A stretch of DNA of 64,000 bases from Okeania hirsuta. Its GTDB lineage: Bacteria; Cyanobacteriota; Cyanobacteriia; Cyanobacteriales; Microcoleaceae. The notes beneath the pieces were generated by a model that made no database searches, was not told the origin of the DNA, and saw nothing but the letters and a program-made list of their open reading frames with translations. The stretch spans positions 1-64,000 of the forward strand of contig NZ_RCBY01000016.1 of the NCBI RefSeq assembly GCF_003838195.1, read 5' to 3'. The position numbers and the translations under genes are program-made. The number at the start of each line of letters is the position of its first letter. Positions within the stretch are counted from its first letter, which is position 1. This document shows positions 28,201 through 37,379 of the stretch, piece after piece.

Positions 28201-30334
28201 ACATTGGCATCATGTCAGACCATACTATCGGAAATTCTTCTGTCTCAGTAGTTGCTGGATCGTCATACTTATCATCTACTGTACCATCAACTTTTACTAC
28301 CTTTGGTCGTGGCAAAAAAGAATTATCCCGCTCATAAACTCCTGCACCTGTAATTACCCTTAAACCACCATATCCCTCAGTAGCACTCTGTGGTTTTCGT
28401 GCTGCTGCCAATTCCCAGAAACTATTTCTATCCACATTTCCCACATCAGCAAAAGCAGTTATTTGAGTTTCGCGCCAACGACATTCATTATCTGCATCTT
28501 CAATATTCTCACATCCATTTCCTGCATTACTCCAGGCAATACCATTTTCAGTTAGATACTGCTTTGCATCACCCTTTAAAAATGGTATTTCATCCTCATC
28601 ATCTAATTCTTCTAATAATTCTTCTAATTCTTCGTCATATCTCAAAGCAGGCAAATTATTTCCCACCTTGATACGATCGCCCAACCGTTCTTCTATACCC
28701 AACTCCCCTAAATCTGATGGTCTTGTAGCAGCAGGCTGATTTTCATTTAAAGATAAACCCGTTGTTGTGTCTATTGTAGCTATTTGAGCATTTCCTTCAG
28801 TAGGTAACATCCAATCATCTTGTGGTCTCAGAGAATTTCCACTATCTTCAATCCCTGTATAACCATCTAGTGCATCTCCATTAAGTCCCACTTCTGCAAA
28901 TGGAACTTTTCTAGTACGGTCTTTAAAATAATTTTCCAATGCCTCCTGACGAGCTTTTTCTTCAGTTTCTCCTTTCTTTGTCCTTTCATCAATTATATCT
29001 ATCACTTTCTGTGGATCTCTATCTTCATAATCTCCTGAAGCTATTTGATCGATCACCATTTGATTTATGCGTTGAGCATAAGCATTATCATTGAAAACTA
29101 CATCTAAAGAGTCATCGCTTACTGATTCAGCATCTCCATCTATTTTCTCTATCGCTGGATTTGCATCTTTCCCCTTAAATAAATGTACCTCAGCTTCTAA
29201 TCCCACAGTGTTTTTACGACTACGACCGTGGATTAGCTCACCACCCACCAAAATTTTGCTATTCTCAGCTTCATAAAAACAGGAACTCCTACCACTAACC
29301 TGATAAAATTTCATTGGAGTATTAAAGGAAGTAACCATCAGATTACCGTTTACCACTATCCGTCCATTGAGATTCAACTCAAAACCTGGTGCAGCTTCCA
29401 TGTCATTTTCATAGAAAACCGCATTGTTTGCGAGCGAATCCTGGCTATAATCTCGTTGATATTCTAATGCAGATAGGGCAGGTGTACCTTTATATCTTTC
29501 AAATTTTTCTTGGTCTTCTGGTTCGCTAGTAATAGGTACATTAACGGTATAAACAAAAATACTTTTCTTAAGTTGGGCTCCTGACTTATACCAACCTACA
29601 CTAGTTACCAAATTAGAGCTGGTGTTTATCGCTTCACACAACGGTTCTGTACTGGTCAGACTTTCAACTACAGGTTGGGGCGCTGTTCTTGCCTCTAGAG
29701 GTTGGTATTCCCTACCAGCTTGGGGAGTACGGAGAAAAATCCCATAGATAGTGTAGCTATCAAATTGACCATTATTGTCCGTATCTACAGGATATCTCCA
29801 GGCGGTAGTTATTTGTTCGTTGTCTTGTATCTCACCATCAGCACTAATATTGTCCACACCTGAAGCGCCAAATTCTTCAATGCTCCCATTACCATCCAAG
29901 TCATACCTGACCTTAAGTGGTTCCTCACGTCCAAAAGTATACTCATTCAGTCGTTCTTCCAGAGTTCTGTAAATGAAATCTTCTGCTGGAGTCCCAGGGG
30001 GCAGAGTTTGGTCTTCTCTTAACAAATAATCAATTTTTGCACTTGCCCTTTCCAAAGCAGGAGCAGCAGCACTCAACACCTGCTGATTTACCTTAACATT
30101 TCTTGCCATTTCAGCCCTGTCAAAAGACCTGAGCAAAATAGCAATACTCAACAAAACTACTACCAACAAAACCATAGTCACAGTGGGCAAAACAAAACCT
30201 GCCCCTGAGTACCTACTTCGATTATTTATTACATTCCAGAGCGATCGCCTCAACTTTCTCTCCATGACTCGATACCAACTCCGGATATTACGGAAAATAT
30301 AAAATATATTTTTGAGAAACTTATTCTTTGACAT
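25229..30334 (-). CDS. hpsA: Hormogonium polysaccharide protein HpsA
   Basis: A giant protein of ~1,700 residues from the preferred start. The N-terminal basic stretch is followed by a pilin-like segment GAGFVLPTVTMVLLVVVLLSIAI, then RSFDRAEMARNVKVNQQVLSAAAPALERASAKIDYLL, the HpsA signature. The remainder is a large Asn/Asp-rich, beta-rich surface domain with several DxDGNG-type, calcium-binding-like loops (DLDGNGSIEE, DLDGNGSTTN, DLDGNGKIND). HpsA in Nostoc is needed for motility-associated polysaccharide. The frame opens at 30376, but ATG at 30334 is preferred because AGGAAGG lies 5 bases upstream. hpsB follows immediately. Confidence 0.88.
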   Translation of the reverse strand: MSKNKFLKNIFYIFRNIRSWYRVMERKLRRSLWNVINNRSRYSGAGFVLPTVTMVLLVVVLLSIAILLRSFDRAEMARNVKVNQQVLSAAAPALERASAKIDYLLREDQTLPPGTPAEDFIYRTLEERLNEYTFGREEPLKVRYDLDGNGSIEEFGASGVDNISADGEIQDNEQITTAWRYPVDTDNNGQFDSYTIYGIFLRTPQAGREYQPLEARTAPQPVVESLTSTEPLCEAINTSSNLVTSVGWYKSGAQLKKSIFVYTVNVPITSEPEDQEKFERYKGTPALSALEYQRDYSQDSLANNAVFYENDMEAAPGFELNLNGRIVVNGNLMVTSFNTPMKFYQVSGRSSCFYEAENSKILVGGELIHGRSRKNTVGLEAEVHLFKGKDANPAIEKIDGDAESVSDDSLDVVFNDNAYAQRINQMVIDQIASGDYEDRDPQKVIDIIDERTKKGETEEKARQEALENYFKDRTRKVPFAEVGLNGDALDGYTGIEDSGNSLRPQDDWMLPTEGNAQIATIDTTTGLSLNENQPAATRPSDLGELGIEERLGDRIKVGNNLPALRYDEELEELLEELDDEDEIPFLKGDAKQYLTENGIAWSNAGNGCENIEDADNECRWRETQITAFADVGNVDRNSFWELAAARKPQSATEGYGGLRVITGAGVYERDNSFLPRPKVVKVDGTVDDKYDDPATTETEEFPIVWSDMMPMSPIRGDLTEVYDNGGNNFKTLTPTDWNTLFEDGTPDESPLDPYTKKYAKGDLRMRATAVYHYAQSGIDEDATGDDLDQKPIACVSSYYDPSDEISSKNRATYAGKNLAGLTDYYSTTIPSDPAGKSNNGIVYGKPTIIRAAGISVTLDAATKQLSGTPTELVEQANMVFPDGRFANKPLRDALIKLADGGSLSIADQAAIDSTQCAFEILDGTLAPDNSIIPHGAIKEVAFLNPREIKAIDEDDQETPNDETFTLSSTLATPANLTGEYKLPLEERQPLEIRATQIDMNVLRMTEISNTEVGTDIPALDPEYLLPYSGLVYASRDDALPDRSDRTPDGTNGIDEESSKLLSPTDYKLDPTRRPNGIMLVNGQELNRGNNNSVSTVEDVVKEKGLILVSNVPTYIKGDFNFHDHYEFEGGGIDWDFNAYYNPNKVPSPEFACRGGDPRIPGNCGGAGGGDKWRPVEIMSDSLTILSDGFRFGFRNEGDFDLRNNAGNVVIGGYDLDGNGSTTNTVASNTGLIESTYNIDLDGNGKINDDTDTVDEVEITTKAARLINGFYANDFAVNGLSSEAEFTDDLDKDGTSETYTHTDAEYRVNTGTAPLNSSYFNNFITPVQRRANFNEYLMEICLKLPVSACQPEDWWVIDNNDAQNKASEKIIGKITYPDDVAGSGTTALAPKPEYQRYPRRIAFERDTANNNLIKLTNNLPIPLGIESATEIKIYPDGGGDFPRTQDNALWFRTGNNSWNTNQPLFYQNATELNNLGSDTTTLQPQLVPALQIHATTTNPGGNFPQGQEVEDKTRWQMPATADPDSDTPNTTKVNVMMATGDTPPRVIEAGFGETNGGLPNLPRFIENWQGQTSEISGAFVQLRRSAYSTSPYQHILQNDPAEIFGNTYGRYNAGETEGTAPASTPPTRQWSYDVGFLSQSPDLFASKLSTLDPDKTKQYYREVGLDDPWIQTLLCSKTEDNNNAVDEEIRPTTDFCSSKTGG

Positions 30335-30397
30335 AATAGCCTTCCTGCCCCTAATTGCAAATGGTTTAGTTGGCAAACCGTAAATTTATATAACTAT

Positions 30398-30403
30398 ATT
30401 ATA
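30398..30403 (-). promoter_or_regulatory. hpsA: Possible -10 box of hpsA
   Basis: TATAAT on the minus strand, 64 bases before the preferred hpsA start. No recognisable -35 lies upstream, so the promoter could depend on an activator or an alternative sigma factor. Weak on sequence alone in AT-rich DNA. Confidence 0.25.
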
Positions 30404-30820
30404 GTGACTTAAATTTAGTCCCTACCTCTACTTTTAGCACAGCACAACTCGAACAGCACCCCATAACCGAATTTTGGATAGCACAAATATTGGTCAAGCA
30501 TACTAAAGTGCCTAACCTAACCTAAATATTATTCCCGAAATGAAAGGTTAATCTATCAACTTATCAACGAAACTATATTTTTTTTAACCTTCTGCCTCAC
30601 ACCCGGCGCTCCTAGGTTCGGCGGACTTTCTTCCCAAACCCAATTACTATCTACATCAAACTGAGAACCATCTAAATCAAACACTGTTACTTTTGCCAAG
30701 GTCTCAATCCAAACCGTCGCACCGCAGTGATGAGGTTTGTTTGGCCGATACACGGAAAAAGCTCGGGAGTTTGGTAGCCCCGTCAATTTAGGCGCGGGGC
30801 GGAAAAACGACTCGGCGACT

Positions 30821-31228
30821 TTAGTCGCCGTGATGGGGATCGTTAATGTATTCCAGAACCTTAGTTGTACTAACCTTTCCAGTAGTGTCATAAAAATAGC
30901 TGTGAGTCCACAAGCTAGGTAGTTTGCATAGTTCAGGGAACTCTTGTCGTAAAACCCTTGAAGACCTACCTTTCAAAGCTTTAACTATTTTGTGAATGGT
31001 TACATCAGAGCCATGCTCTACCAATACATGAACATGGTCTGGGGCTATTTCTAGTCCTTTAATCAACCAACCTTTTTCTGTGGCAACTTCTGATAAGATA
31101 GCAGCCAACCTGATTTTAACTGGACCCACCAAGACTTTCTTGCGTCTCTTGGGAATCCAAACTAAATGGACATGGGCCAAACCTATAGAATGGTGGCCAT
31201 GACGATATATTTTTTGCTGGTTGATCAT
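30821..31228 (-). CDS. tnpA: IS200/IS605 TnpA (Y1 HUH transposase)
   Basis: A small single-strand transposase of 135 residues from the chosen start. Visible motifs are GLAHVHLVWIPKRRKKVL at the N-terminus, the HUH metal site PDHVHVLVEH, SRVLRQEFPEL, LWTHSYFYDTTG and a C-terminal KVLEYINDPH with the expected catalytic Tyr. The element should be able to excise and insert as single-stranded DNA. The frame is open to 31288, but ATG at 31228 (MINQQKIYRHG) gives the usual N-terminus and avoids overlap with the divergent tnpB at 31273. A separate 111-codon frame at 30556-30891 overlaps its end and resembles nothing known. Confidence 0.9.
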   Translation of the reverse strand: MINQQKIYRHGHHSIGLAHVHLVWIPKRRKKVLVGPVKIRLAAILSEVATEKGWLIKGLEIAPDHVHVLVEHGSDVTIHKIVKALKGRSSRVLRQEFPELCKLPSLWTHSYFYDTTGKVSTTKVLEYINDPHHGD

Positions 31229-31272
31229 GTTGATGGGTTGATATTTATCGACAACTTGATGATAATGGAGAC

Positions 31273-32535
31273 ATGAGCAAAAAAACAAAAAACATGGGAT
31301 GCCAGCAAGTTCTACTGCATCCCGATCAAAATCTATCAGCCATCCTAGAATATTTGTCCGGTGAAGCCAACAAAGTGTTTAACTGTTCTGTTTATTACGC
31401 CCGACAAGTTTTTTTTAAGGAAAATAGATTTGTCACTCAAGGCGAGCTTTGCGGGCAAATGAAATGGAACAGACATTTTAACGCGATGTATGCTTCTAGT
31501 GCTCAACAAATATGCAACGGCATTGTTGAATCTTTCAAAAGTTTTAAACAACTGTCGAAACTGTTTGGAAGCGGTGAATTGGTTAACAAGCCCAAACCAC
31601 CTAACTATCGAAAACCCGGTTTATTTACTGTTTCTTATCCTAAAAGATGGTTGAAACTGACCGAGAAAGGAATTAGAGTTCCATTAGGACGCAAGGTTAA
31701 AGCATGGTTTGGATTAGAGAATTTCTATCTCCCAATGGCTAGTAACCTAGACTGGAACTCAATTAAAGAGATTAGGATTTTACCTCATCACGGCTGTTTT
31801 TATGTCGAGTTTGTCTATGAAATAAAAATTCAATTAGTCAAGTTAGACAAAACCCATGCTCTTTCTATTGACCACGGTTTAGACAACTGGTTGACTTGTG
31901 TGGATACTCTAGGGCACAGCTTTATTGTCGATGGCAAACATCTGAAATCGAAAAACCAGTGGTACAACAAACAAATAGCTGCTCTCAAGGAAAATCAACC
32001 ACAAGGTTTTTGGTCTAAAAGATTAGCTCGCATCACTGAAAAGCGCAATCGTCAGATGCGGGATGCTGTTAACAAAACAGCGCGATTAATCATCAACCAT
32101 GGCCTTAAACATGGAATTGGTACAATCGTTTTTGGTTGGAATAAAGGTCAAAAACAATCAATTGAACTAGGGACTCAAACTAACCAAAAGTTGGTACAAA
32201 TTCCTACTGCAAGACTCAAAGAACGAATCAAGGAACTTTGTAGCTTATATGGGTTAAAATTTGTAGAAACCGAAGAGTCTTATACCTCGAAAGCTAGCTT
32301 TTTAGATCATGACGTTCTCCCAACCTACGGTGAAAAACCCGACAACTGGGAACCATCAGGAAAGCGCGTTAAACGAGGTTTATATCATTCTGCTGCGGGC
32401 TATTTAATTAATGCTGATTGCAATGGTGCAGCCAATATCCTTAGAAAAGTAGCTGGAAGGTTCAATCTTAATTTGGACCAACTAGGTAGAGGCGCATTGA
32501 CAACGCCTTTAAGAGTTCGATTTTGGATTGCTTAA
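31273..32535 (+). CDS. tnpB: TnpB nuclease of a zinc-finger-less, non-canonical RuvC subgroup
   Basis: A 420-residue TnpB. RuvC-I Asp200 (LSIDHGLDN) and RuvC-III Asp382 (LINADCNGAANI) are present. The canonical RuvC-II Glu is missing: where IVxED is expected it reads IVFGWNKGQ (Gly288). The zinc finger is also gone, replaced by FVETEESYTSKASFLDHD, which offers acidic residues that could substitute. The C-terminus GRGALTTPLRVRFW is typical of this cyanobacterial subgroup. Such rearranged RuvC-II sites are a known TnpB variation as I recall, so the protein may still be active. It is paired with an intact divergent tnpA. Confidence 0.9.
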   Translation: MSKKTKNMGCQQVLLHPDQNLSAILEYLSGEANKVFNCSVYYARQVFFKENRFVTQGELCGQMKWNRHFNAMYASSAQQICNGIVESFKSFKQLSKLFGSGELVNKPKPPNYRKPGLFTVSYPKRWLKLTEKGIRVPLGRKVKAWFGLENFYLPMASNLDWNSIKEIRILPHHGCFYVEFVYEIKIQLVKLDKTHALSIDHGLDNWLTCVDTLGHSFIVDGKHLKSKNQWYNKQIAALKENQPQGFWSKRLARITEKRNRQMRDAVNKTARLIINHGLKHGIGTIVFGWNKGQKQSIELGTQTNQKLVQIPTARLKERIKELCSLYGLKFVETEESYTSKASFLDHDVLPTYGEKPDNWEPSGKRVKRGLYHSAAGYLINADCNGAANILRKVAGRFNLNLDQLGRGALTTPLRVRFWIA

Positions 32536-32732
32536 GAATCCCCGTCTCTTTAGAGCGGGGAGTGTCAAAATCCGACAAGGTCCATGAATATCAACCTCAT
32601 GGAGGGCGAGCAAAAAACTTTCTCCTTTTACTCGGGGTTTCTTATTCTTTCTTCCTTCCTGACTCCTGAGGACTGACTCCTGACTCCTAAAGAATTAAAA
32701 TTAATACCATACACGTGCTTCAGCAACGCCGG

Positions 32733-33566
32733 CTAGTTCTGCTCCTGGCCTACTTCTGTAAATCTACTTAATATATATTCCTGCTGAGACTGATCAAATA
32801 CCTGATAAAACTTTTGTAATCTAGTATTTACTGCACCCTGACTAACAACTCTCCCTGACTGTTTTCTCACCAAAGATTTAGCAGTCTCTTGATAATCTTC
32901 GAGCATTTTATTATCAAATTCTATACCTATAAATTTGCATAATTCCTTTAAAATAGTAGGTGTATCATCTACCAATTTTTCATACTTCACCAGAATATGA
33001 TTATTTTTATGTAAATGCTGAGAAGTAATATTTACAGCCTCAATCCATCGATCGATACAATGGTCTATATCAAACCCACCATACCAAAATTTCGGATATT
33101 TATTCGACACTTCATAAAGTGAAGCAACTACATCTATTCCATTTCTTTGAATATGAATAAATTTAGCTATAGGAACATTCTTTTCTATGTAGTCAATATA
33201 TCGTATATGTTCGGGAGTTTTTTCTAACCAAATACTTTTACCTTGTTCCTCAGCTAGCAGATTCATAATTTTCAGAAATCTGCGAGTATATTGCCTAATA
33301 AATAAAGTATTTTTAGGTAAATATTTCAGTAAATCTGGGCGGTTAATTTCATTTTTAAACAAAGTTTCTAACTTAGGTCGTAATCGTCGCGAAGCCATAC
33401 CAAGTATTCGTCTTTTAGGTTCATTATTTGGTAGTAAATAATGAAAAAATTTTGTTTCTGGTAAAGAGATAATCTCTGGATGTGCTGTCAATAAACTTTG
33501 TAAATATGTCGTACCAGAACGGGGACAACCAAAAAGAAATAAAGGTAATTTTAATTTATTGTGCAT
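32733..33566 (-). CDS. Sulfotransferase
   Basis: A 277-residue PAPS-dependent sulfotransferase. The 5'-phosphosulfate loop is FLFGCPRSGTTYLQSLL (~10-26). The 3'-phosphate region is KFIHIQRNGIDVVASLYE (~155). Typical domain features are HPEIISLPETKFFHYLL and ILVKYEKLVDDTPTILKELCKFIG. It would transfer sulfate to a sugar hydroxyl, probably of the polysaccharide built by the neighbouring glycosyltransferases (inference from context). It is on the same strand as hpsE and the three GT genes but separated from them by a 330 bp repeat spacer. The start gives MHNKLKLPLFLFG. Confidence 0.87.
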   Translation of the reverse strand: MHNKLKLPLFLFGCPRSGTTYLQSLLTAHPEIISLPETKFFHYLLPNNEPKRRILGMASRRLRPKLETLFKNEINRPDLLKYLPKNTLFIRQYTRRFLKIMNLLAEEQGKSIWLEKTPEHIRYIDYIEKNVPIAKFIHIQRNGIDVVASLYEVSNKYPKFWYGGFDIDHCIDRWIEAVNITSQHLHKNNHILVKYEKLVDDTPTILKELCKFIGIEFDNKMLEDYQETAKSLVRKQSGRVVSQGAVNTRLQKFYQVFDQSQQEYILSRFTEVGQEQN

Positions 33567-33894
<328 letters not shown>

Positions 33895-35064
33895 TCAAAG
33901 TAAATCCATAAATAACTGTTTAGCAGTTTTTCCTACCACATCCCAATTTAATCGTTGTTGATATTCTTTAAATGATGACATTGCTAATTTTTGATATCTA
34001 GGATAATCACTCATTCGGGAAATTATATAATCACAATATTCTTTAATTTCTGCATCAAAAGCAAAAGTTTTACCATTAATATCTTCTTTAATTACAGTTG
34101 GAATACCTGCAAGATTTGTAGTCAAACAAGGCACTCCAAAAGCATTAGCTTCTATCAAAACATTAGGAGCACAATCTTCTCTAGTTGGCAAAATCATCAA
34201 ATGAGAATCAGCTACTAATTGCCTCATTTTTGACTCTCCTTCTGGTTTTGATTTATCAATATATCCCACTATATTAATAAAATCCGGCAAAGGTTTAATC
34301 TCCGGTTTACAGCCAATAATTGTTAGTTCAGCATTAAAACCCATTTCATTTAACTGTTTAACAACTCCAACAGCAATATCTCCACCTTTTCTATCCCAAT
34401 CTATGCCAGAAAAGATTAATTTACAAGGTTTTTCTTTTCTTGATTTAACAATATTTTCTACCTCTTCAAAAGTTCTTCCAGGCTTAAGTTCAATATTAGC
34501 GCCCCTGGGAATTACATAAATTTTCGACTCATTAACTTGGTAATGTTTAACAGCATTTTCGGCAGCCCAGTCTGAAGTAAATATCAAAAGTTTACATTGA
34601 TCAATTGCTGCTTTTTCATAATTATAAATATTTCTTCTAGTTTCTTGACAAATATTACTTAATGCTGGGTAGTAATCGACCAATGCTATTGTTAATGTAT
34701 CTAACCACAAAACAATTGGTTGTTGACATTTCAAATATGCAACTGTTTGAACACCCTCTGTCGCCAGTACAATATCCGACTTTAATATAGATAGTTTTCG
34801 AGCTACCTGATAAGCATAATCTCGACATATTATTGGGTCTGCCCATCTGTAATAATCTTGTTTAAATACCTTACTATAGAGTAACCATTTACTTCTTGTC
34901 ACCCATGAATAGTGTTTTTCTAGAGGACCAAGATAGTTAACAGTAATATCCTGACTTTCTAAAGTTTTTGCAATGTAACTATTTGAGCCATAATTCCCTT
35001 TTTTATTAGAAGGCCAGCTAGCAGGATTATGAACATCATAGGTTGTAGAATAAGCTATTTTCAT
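33895..35064 (-). CDS. Family 4-type glycosyltransferase (tandem paralogue 1)
   Basis: A 389-residue GT-B fold glycosyltransferase. The N-terminus is MKIAYSTTYDVHNPASW. The nucleotide-sugar domain shows KLIFSGIDWDRKGGDIA (~220), ELTIIGCKPE and the donor-site region LPTREDCAPNVLIEANAFGVP. LATNLAGIPTVI-type residues follow (CLTTNLAGIPTVI). It is clearly a tandem duplicate of the next gene (35134-36315), sharing its whole length. No signal peptide is seen; it acts at the cytoplasmic face. Sugar and acceptor are unknown. The gene order implies a role in polymer assembly with HpsE. Confidence 0.88.
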   Translation of the reverse strand: MKIAYSTTYDVHNPASWPSNKKGNYGSNSYIAKTLESQDITVNYLGPLEKHYSWVTRSKWLLYSKVFKQDYYRWADPIICRDYAYQVARKLSILKSDIVLATEGVQTVAYLKCQQPIVLWLDTLTIALVDYYPALSNICQETRRNIYNYEKAAIDQCKLLIFTSDWAAENAVKHYQVNESKIYVIPRGANIELKPGRTFEEVENIVKSRKEKPCKLIFSGIDWDRKGGDIAVGVVKQLNEMGFNAELTIIGCKPEIKPLPDFINIVGYIDKSKPEGESKMRQLVADSHLMILPTREDCAPNVLIEANAFGVPCLTTNLAGIPTVIKEDINGKTFAFDAEIKEYCDYIISRMSDYPRYQKLAMSSFKEYQQRLNWDVVGKTAKQLFMDLL

Positions 35065-35133
35065 AGATATATTTCTGATTTACTTATATATATTTATATC
35101 AAGTACAAATTAAATATTTCTACATCCTTAAGA

Positions 35134-36315
35134 TTAACAATTATTCAAAACTTCCATAAATAGTTTCTTTGCTTTTTGACCAGCCACTGACCAATTGAGA
35201 CGATACAAATATTCATTAAACGATGACATAGCTAATTGTTCATATTTTGGATAATTCGTCAAGTAATTAATTATATATTCACAATAATTATCTACTGAGG
35301 TATCTACCGAAAATATTTTGCCATTTATTTCATCCTTAATTACTGTGGGTATTCCAGCCACATTTGTTGTCAAACAAGGTACTCCAAAAGCATTTGCTTC
35401 TACCAAAACATGAGGGTTAGTGTCTGCTCTAGTTGGTAACATCAAAAAATGGGATTCACTTATTAACTGAGAAATCCGCAATAAACCATTACCTTTAGAC
35501 TTATCAATATATCCTAATGGTTTGACAAAACTAGGTAACGGCTCGTCAGAAATAGGTTGACAGCCGATAACAGTTAATTCTGTTTCTAGACCTAATTTAT
35601 TTAATTTTTTCGCTACCTCTAAAGCTATATCTCCCCCTTTTCGCTGCCAAAAAACTCCAGAAAAAATGAGCTTACATGGTTTATTTCCTCTTGATTTAAC
35701 TAAGTTTTGAATATCTTCAACAGTTCTATTAGGTCTCAATTCTATATTTGCACCTCTAGGAATTACTTGGATTTTTGACCGTTCAATTCCATAGATTTTA
35801 ACTACTGTCTCCACTGCCCATTCTGAAGTTACGATGAGAAGCTTACACCTTTCTAAAGCTGCTTTTTCTAGTGTATAGATATTATTTTTAGTTTCCTGAC
35901 ATAGATTACTAAGGTAGGGAAAAAAGTTAATTAATTCCGCTAAGGTTGTATCTATCCAAATAACTAATGGCTGTTTACATTCTAGATAAGCAGTAGGAGT
36001 TGCTCCTTCAGGAGAGAGAATAATTTCGGTATCTAAATTTGCCAGTTTTTCTGCTACCTGATTAGCATAATTTTTGCATACAATAGGTTCAGCCCAATTA
36101 TAATAATCAGTTTTAAATAAGTGCCTATAAAACAACCATTTACTTTTAGTCAGCCAAGAATATGTTTTTTGTAAAGGTCCCAAATAGTTGATGATAATAC
36201 CTTGATTAATTAAAGTTTTGGAAATAAAATTACTAGCACCGTAGTTACCGCCATTGTACTTAGACCAACTTGCAGGATTTAGAGCATCATAAGTAGTAAC
36301 GTAAGCAATTTTCAT
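35134..36315 (-). CDS. Family 4-type glycosyltransferase (tandem paralogue 2)
   Basis: A 393-residue paralogue of 33895-35064. It has the same MKIAY(V)TTYDALNPASW start, WQRKGGDIALEVAKKL, ELTVIGCQPI and LPTRADTNPHVLVEANAFGVP. In place of the acidic R-E-D of paralogue 1 it has R-A-D, a difference in the donor-binding loop that may change the nucleotide sugar. The ATG overlaps the stop of the upstream GT gene by 4 bases (ATGA at 36312-36315), showing translational coupling. The 69 bp gap to paralogue 1 fits one transcript. Confidence 0.88.
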   Translation of the reverse strand: MKIAYVTTYDALNPASWSKYNGGNYGASNFISKTLINQGIIINYLGPLQKTYSWLTKSKWLFYRHLFKTDYYNWAEPIVCKNYANQVAEKLANLDTEIILSPEGATPTAYLECKQPLVIWIDTTLAELINFFPYLSNLCQETKNNIYTLEKAALERCKLLIVTSEWAVETVVKIYGIERSKIQVIPRGANIELRPNRTVEDIQNLVKSRGNKPCKLIFSGVFWQRKGGDIALEVAKKLNKLGLETELTVIGCQPISDEPLPSFVKPLGYIDKSKGNGLLRISQLISESHFLMLPTRADTNPHVLVEANAFGVPCLTTNVAGIPTVIKDEINGKIFSVDTSVDNYCEYIINYLTNYPKYEQLAMSSFNEYLYRLNWSVAGQKAKKLFMEVLNNC

Positions 36316-37379
36316 ATATTACTCTTACTGTGATTTTTGTGAGTACAAATATATTCAAAGTATTCAATAGTTTGCTGACTTAAATTTTGCCATCCTAACT
36401 GTTCTAAATTAGCTTGTGGCGATCGCCCTTCTTTGACTGCCCACTCTAACCCAGATTCTAAAATCTCTTTTGTTAGGTCTCCTGGATACAGCTTTACCCA
36501 ATCTTGCCCCACCTGTTCCTGCAACTCTGCCATTGCTCCCTTATTAGGCACTAATATAGGGCAATCAAAAGAAAGAGCTAACAATGCACTACCTGAATTT
36601 AAAATCTCTTGAAACGGTAATATTACTAAATCTGCAGTCTGAAAATATTCTTGTAACTTCTCATCCGGTACAAACTCAAACTTTAATTTGACCCTAGAAT
36701 CATTCTCTGCAACTTGAGATATCTGAGTACCAATTTCTGGAACTTCTAGTTTACCTGCCACTAATAATATCCAATTAGCAGGAGCTAATTCTCGAAAAAC
36801 TCGGACTAGATGAGGTACATTTTTGTAGTAGTCGATATAACCGAGAAATAAAAGTACATGGGAGTTAAAAGGAACATCTAAATTTGTTTTAGCTACCTCA
36901 CAATTTATATTATTGGGGTAGACCTCTCGATAATGACCATGAGGAATAACTGCGTGGGGGCGATCGCTCAATCTAGGAAAAGTTGCATCTGCTAACTCTT
37001 TACTTACTTGGCAATGACTAATACATCCATCTACTCGCTTGATCAGCTCTGACTGAAACCAGTGTGCCAACTTAGGATGTAAGAGGTTGTGGGGATATTG
37101 GTCGTGAATTGTCCAAATCACTTTTGTTCCTCTAACCCTAACCCAGTCTATAGCAAGAAGCATAGTTACAGCCCGCAAACCTGCTACTACTAGGTTTGGA
37201 TGACGGACAATAGTTTCTGTAGGCCAGTGAAGGTGAAAAATATCATAGTATTGGCGTAGCAGTTTGCCAAAAGAAAATTCCGTAACTGTTAGCCCTTGTT
37301 GCACTACCTGAGAATATAATAGCCAGTTATAGGGGTTTTTATACCTAGTTTTAAATGCTGGCCAAGCAATAATTTTCAT
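36312..37379 (-). CDS. GT-B glycosyltransferase of the hps locus
   Basis: About 355 residues. N-terminal MKIIAWPAFKTRYKNPYNWL and DIFHLHWPTE, then WTIHDQYPHN and the C-terminal donor domain LLFLGYIDYYKNVPHLVRVF, LLVAGKLEVPE, ADLVILPFQEILNSGSALLALSFDCP. This arrangement is typical of family 4-like transferases; it could be an HpsF or HpsG counterpart but that was not tested. The frame is open to 37394. ATG at 37379 is preferred because it overlaps the hpsE stop as TAATG and gives the same MKI start as the neighbours. It ends in a 4-base overlap with the next gene. Confidence 0.85.
   Translation of the reverse strand: MKIIAWPAFKTRYKNPYNWLLYSQVVQQGLTVTEFSFGKLLRQYYDIFHLHWPTETIVRHPNLVVAGLRAVTMLLAIDWVRVRGTKVIWTIHDQYPHNLLHPKLAHWFQSELIKRVDGCISHCQVSKELADATFPRLSDRPHAVIPHGHYREVYPNNINCEVAKTNLDVPFNSHVLLFLGYIDYYKNVPHLVRVFRELAPANWILLVAGKLEVPEIGTQISQVAENDSRVKLKFEFVPDEKLQEYFQTADLVILPFQEILNSGSALLALSFDCPILVPNKGAMAELQEQVGQDWVKLYPGDLTKEILESGLEWAVKEGRSPQANLEQLGWQNLSQQTIEYFEYICTHKNHSKSNI

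Larger units (their letters stand above)
30777..32560. mobile_element. Apparently intact IS605-type element
   Basis: Divergent tnpA (minus) and tnpB (plus) are flanked by hairpins: GCCCCG...CGGGGC at 30777-30800 beyond tnpA, and CCCCG...CGGGG at 32540-32560 beyond tnpB. A second 8 bp hairpin CGGCGACT/AGTCGCCG (30813-30830) covers the tnpA stop. Subterminal hairpins are what IS605 TnpA recognises. The element sits between the sulfotransferase and hpsA, breaking the polysaccharide locus. The exact outer ends cannot be fixed by eye. Confidence 0.75.

Noticed and set aside
30556-30891. 111-codon minus-strand frame overlapping the IS605 end
   Set aside because: No recognisable motif and overlaps the tnpA 3' end and the end hairpins. 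It could be a scrap of a gene cut by the IS, but that cannot be supported.
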